A program made the translations under genes and the position numbers. Shown here piece after piece: positions 20,698 to 32,039 of a stretch of DNA of 64,000 bases. Origin of the DNA: Apodospora peruviana (Eukaryota > Ascomycota > Sordariomycetes > Sordariales > Lasiosphaeriaceae); assembly GCA_033439685.1 (NCBI GenBank), contig JAUEDM010000006.1:744001-808000 (forward strand), written 5' to 3'. The notes under the pieces are model-generated. The model searched no databases and had not been told where the DNA came from. It saw only the letters and a list, made by a program, of their open reading frames with translations. Each line of letters begins with the position of its first letter. Within the stretch, counting starts at the first letter, position 1.

Positions 20698-22637
20698 TGA
20701 CACAATCCGCATTCGTCCAACCCAAGGCCCGCGACCAAACTACCTAGGCATGTGAAGGATGTTTGCTCTCCAGAGTCAACGGAATTATTCGCTACGCCAT
20801 GAGAGAATGATTGGATGGTCCCGCCTTTATCGCACCACAATCACCTCTGCTTTTCTATTGATTTGAACCCGAACCGAATCCGAGGCTGTGCCTGTGGGCG
20901 TCTTACGATGGCCGACAACTTGGGCCGGTAATACGCACTTCACCACTCGCCTCCGATTCGAAGCCAATTTACCAGTGCCAGATACTGTACCGATTCCCTG
21001 TCCACCAAGTCGTCTACCCTCGTGGTGAATACGAGCGAGGGCCCGGGACCGGCATCTTCGACGGAACCACATCTCTGTGTCTATCTATCTATCCTTTGGC
21101 TCCCAAAAATGGTTTAAAGCTGGCTGGAAAATCGATCCCTCGTGTTACAAATTTCGTCTAATATTTTCCAACGGTTGCGGGGCTATATATTGCGGACAGG
21201 ATTTAGATACAGGATTTCCGTCCGATTCCGAACAATGCCCGCAGAAGCTTAAGCGGGACGACAGGACGGCCCAATCCTCGCAAGCCGTTCGGGACTTGGA
21301 CAACCAGGCACACGGTGGTCAGAATGTTGGTAACACAATCCATGCCTCGTTGACGACAAAGGCGTTCAGCGGGTCACTTTCAACGGCCCTGCTAGTTTCT
21401 GCATCTGGCCTCGGCTCGCTGGGTTCTCTGGTTCTCTGCCCTACGAGGAACCGAACTCCCTCGCCAGGAACAAACCCTTTGACGTCTGACGGACATCACC
21501 CGGTCGTCATCTTGACATTGTCCAATGCAAGCCAGATAAATACGTGCACAACGCTCCCGCGATGCAAGGCTAAGGTAGTTCAATTAAGGTTTCCCCCTGG
21601 CCCGACTATTCTCGTTGGCTGTATCGTCCGACCCGCCGGTCTACAAGCGCCGACTTGAGTGCTCAGGGCAATGCACTTGATATCAAGTCCCTTAAATCTC
21701 CTGAGAAGGCGGGCTCGGTCGCTTCAACCCCGTGCGAAATGTAGCCGGTCTTGGTAAAACCATTGACAGCTCCCGGAAGACTGTTAAAGGTCTTTTGGTG
21801 TCCTCAACACCGAAGTCAATGCCTCTTAGTTGTGGACGAGCCGTCCGCGCGGCCCCCAGCTAAAAAGAATTGATGGATCGCCGACAGCTGCATCAAAAGC
21901 ACGCCGGGCAACGCCAACCCCGGACAGCTTACCACCCGGCTATGACCGGAATCGCACAGGCAGCCATAGGTTTCTCCCCACCATCCTGCTCCTCGGTGAC
22001 ACGAGCCAATGAGGCGCTATCTGCCATGGCGTACACGCCCCATGACGACTGGATGGTCGTCACGCCTTCTCCATGCCTCTTATACGCCCTTTCTAACGCA
22101 AATAGCCTCTCCAGGTGCAGTACTTAATGCATCACAAAACGGATGACAACATCTGCATATGCACATCATATCGTCTACCGTACTCCTTTTGGGACTATTT
22201 CCCCGCCCCCATCACTTCATACGTCCATCGCGCTCGGACGGCAGCCATTAGACAGCTCCCCTCCGATAGATAGCCCAACCGTCACTGACACGTGGAATTG
22301 GGCAAGGATACTACATTCGCAACTATGTTTGACGCGAGCGCCGTCAACCGCCTCCTAGTGTGGCCGCTCAGACAGCTGTCTCGAAAAGTATGTGGAGGGT
22401 GGTATGTTCCAAACTGGGGAACTATCTCGTAAAGAAATGTGGTGGGTGCACTTATATGTTGTTGCTGGTGTCCCCTCGAGATAATTTTTCAGAAATCTTT
22501 TGGTATTCGGTCTGACACCCTTCAACCCCCTGCCAAGGATCAGCCAACTCCGGTTCTCCCCTATACTCGTCCTACCTGAAGCAGTCGTGTTACTTCTATC
22601 CTAATCTAGACGGCGAATAGAAGATCTCCTTGGCAAG
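20698..22637. other. Gene-free stretch with possible decayed coding sequence
   Basis: About 1.9 kb between two plus-strand genes. Between roughly 21250 and 21860 several frames give protein-like fragments interrupted by stops (e.g. NVAGLGKTIDSSRKTVKGLL near 21735-21795). The 193-residue ORF at 21077-21658 matches nothing I recognise. The last ~150 bp before 22638 are probably the leader of the transporter gene. Confidence 0.35.
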
Positions 22638-25189
22638 ATGTCAGACGCCAGTGACGTGAGTGACAGCGCGGAGACGGCTCAGCCACGGACGTCTTATCAG
22701 CGTGAAGATAGTGTTCCGGCAGAGGAGAGTGCTCAGCAGCCTGAGGAAGCCGTCCAAGCTGTTGAGCTGGAAGCCGGATCACCAAAGGGGTCTACTGAAT
22801 CCATAGATCAGGCTGCTGAGCCAAGACAATTCCGGCTTGTTAATGATGACGAGGCCAAAGAAGATGAAGAGCCTGTTGTCGAACAGAAATCATTCACTTC
22901 AAACCGAGCATCAGTCCTGTCCACCGACTCTATGGCCCTCAGTCGGTTATTTCACCTCAGAGAATCCATCCAGTTCAGCGTGCCCGCTGCCAGCCCATCT
23001 ATCATAGAACATATAGACAGCGATGTCATCCCGGACAGCCAAGCAGGTGAGTGATCACCCCCTCCCTAAACACCAACTTACCCCTTATTACACCTCATAC
23101 TAATCCTGTTCATAGAAGTCGGCGGTAGCCATGAAAGCATTCACACACTTGCACATGGTGATGAAATACCAGACGAACTTACTCTAAGTCATTCAGAGAA
23201 GGAGAAAAATCAGAATCAAAAGCTAGAAATTGTTCACGCCAACACAACCACCAACACTGACAAGGCCGGTAACAACATCAAGAAAGAAGATGCCCAGATT
23301 CATCGGGACAGTTTTTCGAGCGTCGAGCTCGACGATGGGGAGCCCATCATCGTCGCGTGGGAGGAGAATGATCCGGAGAACCCGTACAACTGGTCGCCGC
23401 GGAAGAAAGCTGGTGTGTTGGCGACGTCGGTGATGCTGATTATGAATTCCACCATGGGCAGCTCGCTGCCGAGCAACGCGATTCCGTTCATCACGGCGGA
23501 ATGGGGGGTTACTTCCAAGTCGCAGATGGTGTTGCCTATTTCTGTTTATCTTATTGGTTAGTGCCCAACTTGCATCCGTCGGGCAGCTGTGTGTCGTTGC
23601 TAATGATGACATTGAATAGGATATGTAATGGGTAAGTCGACATCTCACATCTTCTTATGAGTTACGGAATTAATATGTGTCAAAAGGCCCCATCCTCTGG
23701 GCTCCCCTCAGCGAGCAGTACGGCCGCAAAAAACTCACAGTAGGCACATTCATCATGTTTTCCCTCTCCACGCTGGCCTGCGCGCTAGCACCCACCTGGG
23801 CAGCCTTCCTCATCTTCCGCCTCTTGTGTGGAATATTCGCCAGCGCTCCCATCGCCATCGTCACAGGCATTATTGCCGATATCTACGGCGACCCGCGGAC
23901 CCGTGGCCGAAGCATGGGTATCTTTATGGCTGTTAGTCTTTCCTTCCTCCAACCCCCATCCCCCCTTATACCCTCTTATACTAACAACATCTCATAAAAC
24001 AGTCTACGGTCTTCGGCCCCTTGCTCGCGCCCATCATTTCGGGATTCAGCGCAACAGCGATAGGCTGGCGCTGGGCCTTCTGGATAGCCCTCATCTACGC
24101 CGGGGCGACCATGATCCCACTCGCCATCTTCCCAGAAACATTCGGTCCGGTCCTGCTTTTGCGGCGGGCACGCGCAATCCGCCACCGAGACCCGTCAGCA
24201 AGAGTCATCGCCCCCCACGAATTCGACAAAAGGAACCTCACCGAATTGACAACAGTGGTTCTAACCCGCCCAATAAGAATGATCATATTCGAGCCCATCG
24301 TCAACACGACGTGCGCCTACATCGCCCTCTGCTACGCAATCTTCTACATGTCCTTCGAAGCGTTCCCCATCATCTTCCAAGGCGTCTACGGCTTGTCGCC
24401 AGGCCAATGCGGCCTGACGTACCTAGCCATCGGCGCCGGCTCGGTTCTTGCTCTCCCAATATTCTGGACCTATGACAATTTCCTCAGAAGAGCGCAGTCC
24501 CAAAACGCGGCCTGGACGCACCAGGAAGAATACCGCCGTCTGCCGTTGGCGTGTATCGGCGGCCCGATGTTTGTTATCTCACTATTCTGGTTGGGGTGGA
24601 CTTCGCGCAACGACATCCATTTCGTGGTTCCCATGCTCGCCGGGATTCCTTTTGGGATTGGGTTCATGTGCATTTTTCAAGCTTTATTGTTTGTCACCTC
24701 ACTACCATACCCCTCCCTACACTGCCTTTTGTGTGAAACTGATTGACGAAAAGGAACTACCTAACCGACGCCTACGAAATCTTCGCGGCATCCGCCCACG
24801 CCGCAACCTCCTGCTCGCGATCTCTCTTAGCGACGGTACTTCCCTTAGCAGCAAGCCCCATGTTCGCGACCCTAGAAATCTCCGGAGCATGCAGCCTCCT
24901 CGGCGGGCTATCTCTTCTTATGTGCGCCATCCCGTTCGTCTTTCTCTGGCAAGGGGAAAAGATTCGCGCCAATTCGAAGTTTTGTCTCGCGCTGCGCCAG
25001 CGCAAGGAAGAAATGGCACGCAAGATTGATGAACAACGAAAACGACTGACGGCTGTTGGTACTGTACTGCCGTCACGGTCGTCGGGGCCGGCAGCCAAAG
25101 AAGATAATAATAATAATACGTCGTCTTCGTCGACGTCGTCGAACCAGCATAGTCAGGATCCGATGGCTGGTAAGGAGGAGATTGTGTAG
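22638..25189 (+). CDS. Major facilitator superfamily transporter, DHA1 drug/polyamine type
   Basis: Six exons: 22638-23046, 23116-23556, 23620-23631, 23687-23931, 24003-24688 and 24754-25189. The third exon is only 12 nt (completing GYVMG), and all phases close to 742 residues. The MFS core starts near residue 225 with NPYNWSPRKKAG. It carries motif A (PLSEQYGRKKLTVG), FRLLCGIFASAPIAIVTG, motif C-like STVFGPLLAPIISGF, GWRWAFWI, the ETFGPVLLLRRA loop and a C-terminal NYLTDAYEIFAASA, all typical of fungal DHA1 exporters at the plasma membrane. Substrates in this group include polyamines and antifungals; this one cannot be assigned. Unusual is the ~225-residue, acidic and Ser-rich cytoplasmic N-terminus, which may be regulatory. 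The C-terminal tail has Asn and Ser runs. Confidence 0.92.
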
Positions 25190-25843
25190 CTACCTTTTGA
25201 CGAATGGACAGACCTAAAATGGGGTTTGATGATGGGAAAGTGGTTGTATATCTATCTATCTTTTGTTCATAATATATTTTCGTAAAACTAAGGCGACTTG
25301 GTGTTAAGGGCTGGCATGGCTTGGTTGGATTTTACTTACGGCCCGGTGCCCCCTCTATCAACACTGACTCTCATTCCATATAGAATGCGTATATAGACCT
25401 GGACGAAGAGTGTCAAAACAAATGAAAGCAAAAATTCACTTAATTGTCCATCTTACGCATATTCTATGCAGGGTATCAAGCCTCAACAATAAGTGGTGAG
25501 CAGGACACATTATTAGCATTCAGAATCTAATCTACCAATACAAAGTCCCAAGCTGCTCGGAACTCGACTCTGACGCCGATCGTGAGATAAACAATTAAAC
25601 GGCAACCTAACAAAGCCCCGTGTATAACATACATGAAGGAGAGAAGAAAAATTATGGAGATAATACATCGTCCTAAAAGGCTCTGCTCCCATAAACATTG
25701 TAAACTTCTAGGAAACAATGTGCTCATAAGTAACCGTAGCAAACTCTTAATCCCACAAGAGAAACAAATACAGCTCAACAGACTCTGGTCATGCCAAATT
25801 ACAGCAACCTCGCTGGATAACCATGGTCCATCCTCATCATTCT
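25190..25843. other. Convergent 3' flanks of the transporter and the low-complexity protein gene
   Basis: Between two stop codons of converging genes; A+T-richer than the coding parts. No gene or RNA is recognisable, so this is probably 3' untranslated sequence from both sides. Confidence 0.55.
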
Positions 25844-28800
25844 TCATCTTAATACCGGGTGCGACCTCGACCGTCCGCTCCACGGGTTGAACCTTGCTGC
25901 GCTATCAGCGTCAGTATCAACAGAAAAATTGGCAGAGCCAGCGCCACCAGAAGCGCTCAGCAACTGGCGGTGGATCTTCTGGGCGAATGCCATTTCGGTA
26001 TCGCTCTTGACCGAGGTGATGGTGTCGGTGCTTTTGTTGATCTCGGCGAGAAGGTCGATATCTCCCGCTAAAAAAGGGAAACGAGTTCGAATCACAGGAC
26101 TGGCTGGCATTGACTGCGGAAACGAGTGGAACGACGAGGTAGAAGTATTATCATTGCTGTGATTGACCGACATCGCACTGCGCGGAGTAACAAACCTATC
26201 TGTGGTTGTAGTGGTCGAGTGGCCTCTCATTCGGTTACCTGGGGTGATGGCGGCCATGTGTTTGGGGGCAGGTTCATGATTGTTTTCACATGTACCATCC
26301 GTGTGCAACAGAGCTGTCATCTTAGCATTGAGTGACACTTCCTTGTCTCCGGGCCCCATATCTTGTCGCAATGGGACTGGGCATCGTAGCTGTGGAGATC
26401 CTTTCATGTGCTGAATTTCGCGTTCGAGCGCCTTGATTTCCTGGTACCCGTCCTCAACCGACCGCAACTCAAGCTCGGGGTGTTCTGTACTGCTGCTCCT
26501 GTACTGGTCATGAACCTGACATTTCTGGCGCTCTTTCGTGGACTTGGGACTGTCGCCACTCGCGGAACTCCGTGAATGGATTAGTTTGCTGAATCCAGAC
26601 TTGACTGCCCTCCCAAGTCGTCCATGTATGGAGTTCTTGGAATCAAGTTTCGGAATGCGCTCAGACGAAGTCCTGATGTTCCTTTCGGTGGAGAACTTCG
26701 ATACATTAAGCTCTGATGCGCTTCGAATAGCCAAATCCCTTTGGACGACCTGGTTGGCTTGCTCTACCAGGCCATTCCGCTCGCCTCGATTGTATGAAGG
26801 GAACCTGGCCCATGAGTCCGGGAACTTCACGGGTCCCTTCGATCCATCGTTGGTGCCTTTTTCTGGAGCTGGGGAAGGGGTCCCTGAAAATCGGCCGGGA
26901 AAAGGAACGTACTCTTTCTCAACGGCTGGCATGGAGACTGCTGTAATGGGTGGCTCTCCGGCGAATACTCCCCCGCTACGACTATCTTTGTAGCCCATTG
27001 GGGAAATGCTATGATGCTTGGCCGATGATGTTATGGCACTGTGTTTCTTCTTGTGCAAATCAACGTCGGGAAAGCTGAGGTTTCTGCGGTGGCAATCCGT
27101 CTTGCGAGCTGCTGCGTTGCGTCTTCGGGCTTCTTCACGAATGGCTCGTTGCCAGAGTTCTGCTGCACCAGCCTCACCATCAGACACAGCTAAGCCTGGA
27201 GACCTGCGATCCTCGCTGACCCTTGAGTGTGGACGGCTTATTGGGCCAACGGTCAATAGGCTCTTTGACAGGGATGGCAACCTATAATTGTCTGGGTCCG
27301 CACCATCAAGACTCGTCGGTTCCAACTTGACCTTTCTCGGGATTGTCAGACGTAGCCTGGCCAGCAGAGAGGGCCTGGGAAAATCGGGTGACTCTGGCTC
27401 GTCCTCTGCTTGCTTACGGAACCTTTTGGCAATCATGGCGGGAGCACCATGACCCAAGCGGAAATGTTGGATACTCTTCTCAATAGTAGCCTCCGACTTG
27501 TAGCCCTCTTGAGTTTTAGGGGAAGCCTCTGAAAATGGCAGTGATGGGGGTACTTGCGTTTGGGTGCAAGTGGCTGGGCCGTTGGACAAGCTCGCCCCTG
27601 TCGTCGGTTGTGAACTTCTCGCGGATTTGTTGACCAAATGAGGATTATATGGAATATTAAGCCCTGTAAGAACATAAGCTATTGTAGATTGTTGTTAGGC
27701 TGGCTGACTTACAAATGAATTCCGGCCCGGAAAAGGCCAACATATTCTTCCAATTTACAGGGGGGTCGGCAAGATGGAAAGATGATTCGCCTGGGCTTGG
27801 ATACACGCTGTTCGCACTCGAGGGATATACTGAAGACGAGGTTGTGACCACATCATTCGGCGCCTCTTGGACGGCGACAGGAACATGCTGACCGTCCAAC
27901 GCGTTTCCTGCAGCTTCGGGCTGTTCCCCATCGCCCTTATTAGACCCACTTGAGTTTTTCGACTGCCGGCGTACAACAGTATTCCTGCCGGAGTCGGAAT
28001 GACCTGGAGAAGCCTCGGGGGTATTGAGTGTACGAGTAACGAGCTGGTGGTGGATGTCCATGTCGTATAAGTGGACATCCTGGGGGCGTGATACGTCAGG
28101 CACAACCACAGTGCAGTTCTGTGCTGAACTCCAGCGCCTAAGGTAGACCACTTTAGCATCCTGGATAGTTGTGTCCGGATCCCTGCTTTGCTCTGACGTG
28201 CGAGAGGGTGACCGAGACCTAAGACCTTGACTTCGCAGCCAGGTGCCCAGGGGCGAGTGGTTGGGAATAGATGACCTCTCATTGTTTGGGGTGTTTGGAC
28301 AATTGGGGGAGGACTGAGGGCCAAATGCTGACAGTGAGTGATCTGAAAGCGGCAGCCTTGGGGATTTCGACGTAGAAGTTTTTGATATTGGCGAAGCTGA
28401 GGGACCTGGAAACGAGCCTGGTTCCTTGGGGATATCTCTATCAATGCTGCCCAGGAACTCGTCAAGTTGGGCTGCACTGTATGAAAGCCGCCAGGACGCC
28501 AACGATGACGAGGAGCGGGTGCTTGGAAGACGTTTGGGAACCAGGTCGGGCGACGATGGCATTTGCGGCAGCGAGCTCCGCTCCCGAAGCAGATTCTGGC
28601 TCGTGTTTATCGGGGAATAGCTCTCTGGGCAACTGGCTCTGCGCTCGTCCGGGTGGCTATTCTCGTCATGGTTGAAAGAAACATCCTTAATAAGAGATAC
28701 TGTGGGATCCGACTCTTGATAGGCGGTGCCTGGCTTTTCCAGCCTAATGGTGTCTTCAACGACAGAAAACTCCAGGTTGTCACGTGGTCCACCTCCGGGC

Positions 28801-29339
28801 AGGTAATCCTTGACAGGGCCGACAGGACGGTGGCTCGAGGAGGCCTCACTCTCGGGTGTCTCTTGTCCTTGTTCGCTGGTGAGCTCCTCCTGTATCCGTT
28901 TATGCATAAGCCTTTTCAACTCTGCTCGCCGATCGATTTCTTCCTGGCTGCTGCCGGCAGCTGAGCGACGTTTTCGACGTGGTAGAGATTCCTGGGACAG
29001 ATGCCGACGTATTCGGGTCTTGACAAGTTGCAGGGTGCTGGTGCTCTTGGTCTGGGAGTTCGGGTCCAGTTCTCCATCACTATCCGAGTCTTCAACTACC
29101 AAAAGGCCGAGGGTGACTGGCTCGACAGGCGCGGTGCCAATGGGTGCAGCTGTGTGCAACGAGGACATGGATGTGGGTGATGTCTGTGGTGATAGCGGCG
29201 CCACCACTGGGTTCAGCGTCAGTGGTCCAGGCAGTCGAACGGGAGGAGGAGGTTTCGGGATTGCAGGCTGTTTGGCTTTTGGCTGTAGCGATGATGGCTT
29301 GGGCGAGCGAGGAGACGTGCAACAGCAGAGTCTGGTCAT
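25844..29339 (-). CDS. Large serine/proline-rich low-complexity protein, unknown function
   Basis: Two exons: 29339-27713 and 27663-25844, with a 49-nt intron (GTAAGT donor, TTACAG acceptor); 1148 residues. I recognise no catalytic or folded domain. The N-terminus is MTRLCCCTSPRSPKPS, where the Cys triplet could be palmitoylated, and a Pro-rich stretch (PKPPPPVRLPGP) follows. A charged, helix-prone segment (SSQEEIDRRAELKRLMHKRI) lies around residues 130-155. The rest is rich in Ser, Pro, Arg and Asn with many SP/TP sites, suggesting a heavily phosphorylated scaffold. A second short helical segment near the C-terminus ends EMAFAQKIHRQLLSAS. The intron joins GPEFI to WLNIPYNPHL. Function remains open; membrane-tethered scaffolding is a guess from the N-terminus alone. 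Confidence 0.78.
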
Positions 29340-29929
29340 GATGAAGGATCGCCAGGCGACATCACAATGGCGACGGGTGGTTCAAGTTGTAATAGTTGGA
29401 TCGGAGCTAAGGTAACCAAGAAGAGACGTCAGCGTCCCTGATGTGAACACTGAGCCATGCGTGCGTGCGGTGTGTCTGAGGTTGTCTAGGTTTCCATCTC
29501 GCGGTTGCAGGGTCACGAGCGAAGGAGAAGGAAGGTGCCTGAGTGCATCCCGGGCACAAGATCTCGACCGGAGCCGACGGTGTATCCGTTTTGGTTGTCG
29601 TGGAGAACCTAGAATCACTACAAGGTCTTGGATGGAATGAACGTTGGGGCAGTTCGGCTGCCTTGGATGCCGGGAAGGTTCTCAATGATCGGGGTTGGCA
29701 TGACTTAGGTTCCTGTCACGAATACAGAAGGAACACACCGCGGCCGACCAGGCACCCGAGTTAAGAGGCCGAGGTGAGAAGGAACGTCCAGTACCTCCCT
29801 TGCCGTTCGAGACACTACCTAAGGTACCTAGGTAAGGTAAGGTACCGTAGGTACTGACTTAAACACCCGCCTTCCTTTTCAAAAGAATGATCAATGGAAC
29901 ATGTAATCACAACCAATTCAATTTCCAAG
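29340..29929. other. Region upstream of the low-complexity protein gene, with GGTAC-type repeats
   Basis: Promoter and leader of the minus-strand gene starting at 29339, and 3' flank of the acid phosphatase. A run built from AGGTAC/AGGTAA units lies at about 29819-29852; similar ACCTACCTAGG-type runs recur near 40031-40101. No gene is supported. Confidence 0.5.
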
Positions 29930-31208
29930 CTAATTCGCTCTTGGCGGCTTGTATTCCGGCAGGTTCTTAGCCCCATCGTACACCCGCCCACTCCCGTCGT
30001 ACGGTGTGTCCTGGTACGGAAAGGTCTCCCAGGTCGCCCTGATGGACTCCAAGACGCTGATTCCACTGGCGCCCACGAGGTACATATTCGGCACTGGAAT
30101 GGGCAGTCTCTTGGCCGGATCCGCGCTCAGGATACCGGCATACGATACCGAGTTGTCGACCATCGCCGCATTTGTTGGGTCTTTGAATCGGTCGTATCCC
30201 GTCATCTCGCCCACCCACCGGAACACGTTCGCCCCGACGTCGTACCGCCCGAGATGAGGCAAGCCCCAGTTGTATTCCACCGTTGACAAGATGCTGTAAT
30301 GGGTGTAGAACACATGGTCCTCGGTGCCTTTCAGCTCCTCCGGGATAGCGTTGCCGAGAAGCAGCGTCACGATGTGGTTGGGCTCGCTGTATGTCTCTGA
30401 CTCGTCAAAGGTGAGCATGATCAGAGTCTTCCCATCAAAGGCATTGTCGGCTAACAGAGGTTGCAGAAACTGGTGCGACCAGTCTGTGGCATACTTGAGC
30501 GTCGTGTTATGGCCGTCGTTCATCATGTTGGGCGACATGAAGACGAACTGCGGCACGCGCTTGGCTGCAAAGTCGCGCTGGAACGCGTCAAACGATCGCA
30601 TGTTCAGCAGCCGCGACCCGTTCATATTGATGCTGTCATAGGACACAAACGGACTAGAAACGAATGAGCAAAGGCCACGAGCCAGCATTCTTCCTTTCTT
30701 ACTTGTGTTTCCGAACATAATCATAGGCACCGTTGCCAGTTTTGCCGTCACTGGCGGCGCCCATATACCCGGGCCCAGGCATGTCTTCAAAGTAGCCTGC
30801 CCACGATACGTCCTTATAATCCAGCAGGTCAACTATCGTCGAGACATTCTCGGGGATGCGAACGACATCGTCGTGGTCACAACCAAAGTAGTCGCCACCG
30901 ACGGCGGCAATATAGTTTGGCTGGCTAGGGTGCGTCTGGGCATAATATCTGGTGAGCAGGATGCCCTGCTTTTTGAGGCCGACAATGCTGGTATCGATGG
31001 CGGTTTTGGCAAAGTCCTAGACGGTCGTCAGAATCTGGAACAACTCGGAACATCGGCACTTGTTAGTCGGCAGACGTATCCGTACCTGGTTCTCCAGCCA
31101 GATGGTGATTAGCCGATCGAAGGCCCGCCCAGGGACAAGCTTTTGCTTGGCGGCGATTGCAACCTCGAGGGACGCGAATCCAAAAAGGAGCAACAGTAGG
31201 TTCCGCAT
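29930..31208 (-). CDS. Secreted acid phosphatase of the phosphoesterase family (PF04185)
   Basis: Three exons: 31208-31086, 31016-30703 and 30653-29930; 386 residues. The N-terminus MRNLLLLLFGFASLEVAIAA is a clear signal peptide, so the enzyme should be secreted or vacuolar. It has the fungal acid phosphatase (PhoA/AphA) form: FDRLITIWLENQ, TRYYAQTHPSQPNYIA (around 63-77), GGDYFGCDHDD, FVFMSPNMMNDGHN and LIMLTFDESE. The last two hold the expected metal- and phosphate-binding residues of this family, which includes phospholipase C-like and phosphate-repressible acid phosphatases. NxS/T sequons are present (ENVST, NMNGS, GHNTT, DNSVS). An ATG 11 codons upstream is possible but would bury the signal peptide. 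A TATA-like CTATATGAA lies about 35 bp upstream. Divergent from the Zn2Cys6 gene. Confidence 0.92.
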
Positions 31209-32039
31209 TATGTCATTGCATCTTGATGGCCGGATATTCATATAGAGGTCTAGAAGCTGACTTGACTTGATAGCAACGGGAGCTACGGGTTACTAGCGAT
31301 GCAATTGACAAAGACACGTCGTTGATGAACGTTTGGTGGCCAAGAACCAAGATGACAGATGCCAAGGAACGCCTCGTTGAGGCTCTGGCCGCGCCTGTTT
31401 GTGTTTCACTTGCAGCGCATGGGATGGGTGGGGGCCGCGCGGTCAAACTGCCAAACATCAAAAGCCTCGAGACCACCACAACCCCGACAGCAGATCATCT
31501 TGCATGTGCGAGCAATATAATCTGTAATGCACCTTGATGGTCTGAAGAAGCTGGAAAGCCACTTGCATGCCGCCTACGCCTTTCCGGCGACGAAAGGATC
31601 ACATCCAGGCTCGGACCTTCAGCGTCGGAGTTTGCCGATAACTGCGAGGGACACCTCGGCGGTAAGCTCGGATTTCCGAGCAGTCATTCTCTGATGCCGC
31701 GCAATTGCCATACTCGATTCCCAGATTGAAAGGAATTCCCTGCATTCAACACTAGGTAACTAACCGACGAGGTAGCATGCCGTATGACTCTTCAATCCTC
31801 TTTTCATCGCACCCCGCGTCAAGAGTCGTGGCCTTGGCTGTGTGTGACAGAATACGTGTGCTGCCTTACCAACCAATCATTTGTGTGGGGCCCATCATTT
31901 TTATCAGATCGATTGATAAGATCGCATCCTTTGGGGTGGTCGAGGCGGTATAATACGGATCCCTAGGTCGTTGGGTATTCCGTCCGGACCACACTCCTTT
32001 ATATATGACCACGCTACTGGGTCTTGGCCGAGAGGAAAC
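31209..32039. promoter_or_regulatory. Divergent promoter of the acid phosphatase and Zn2Cys6 regulator
   Basis: 831 bp separate the start codons. A TATA-like TTATATATGA lies at about 31999-32008, roughly 35 bp before the regulator ATG, and another on the opposite strand lies near 31240. I saw no CACGTG palindrome of the kind used by fungal phosphate regulators, so phosphate control is not shown by the sequence. Confidence 0.55.

Noticed and set aside
21077..21658. 193-codon plus-strand ORF upstream of the transporter
   Set aside because: Matches nothing recognisable, and protein-like fragments occur in other frames of the same interval, so this frame is not supported as a gene.
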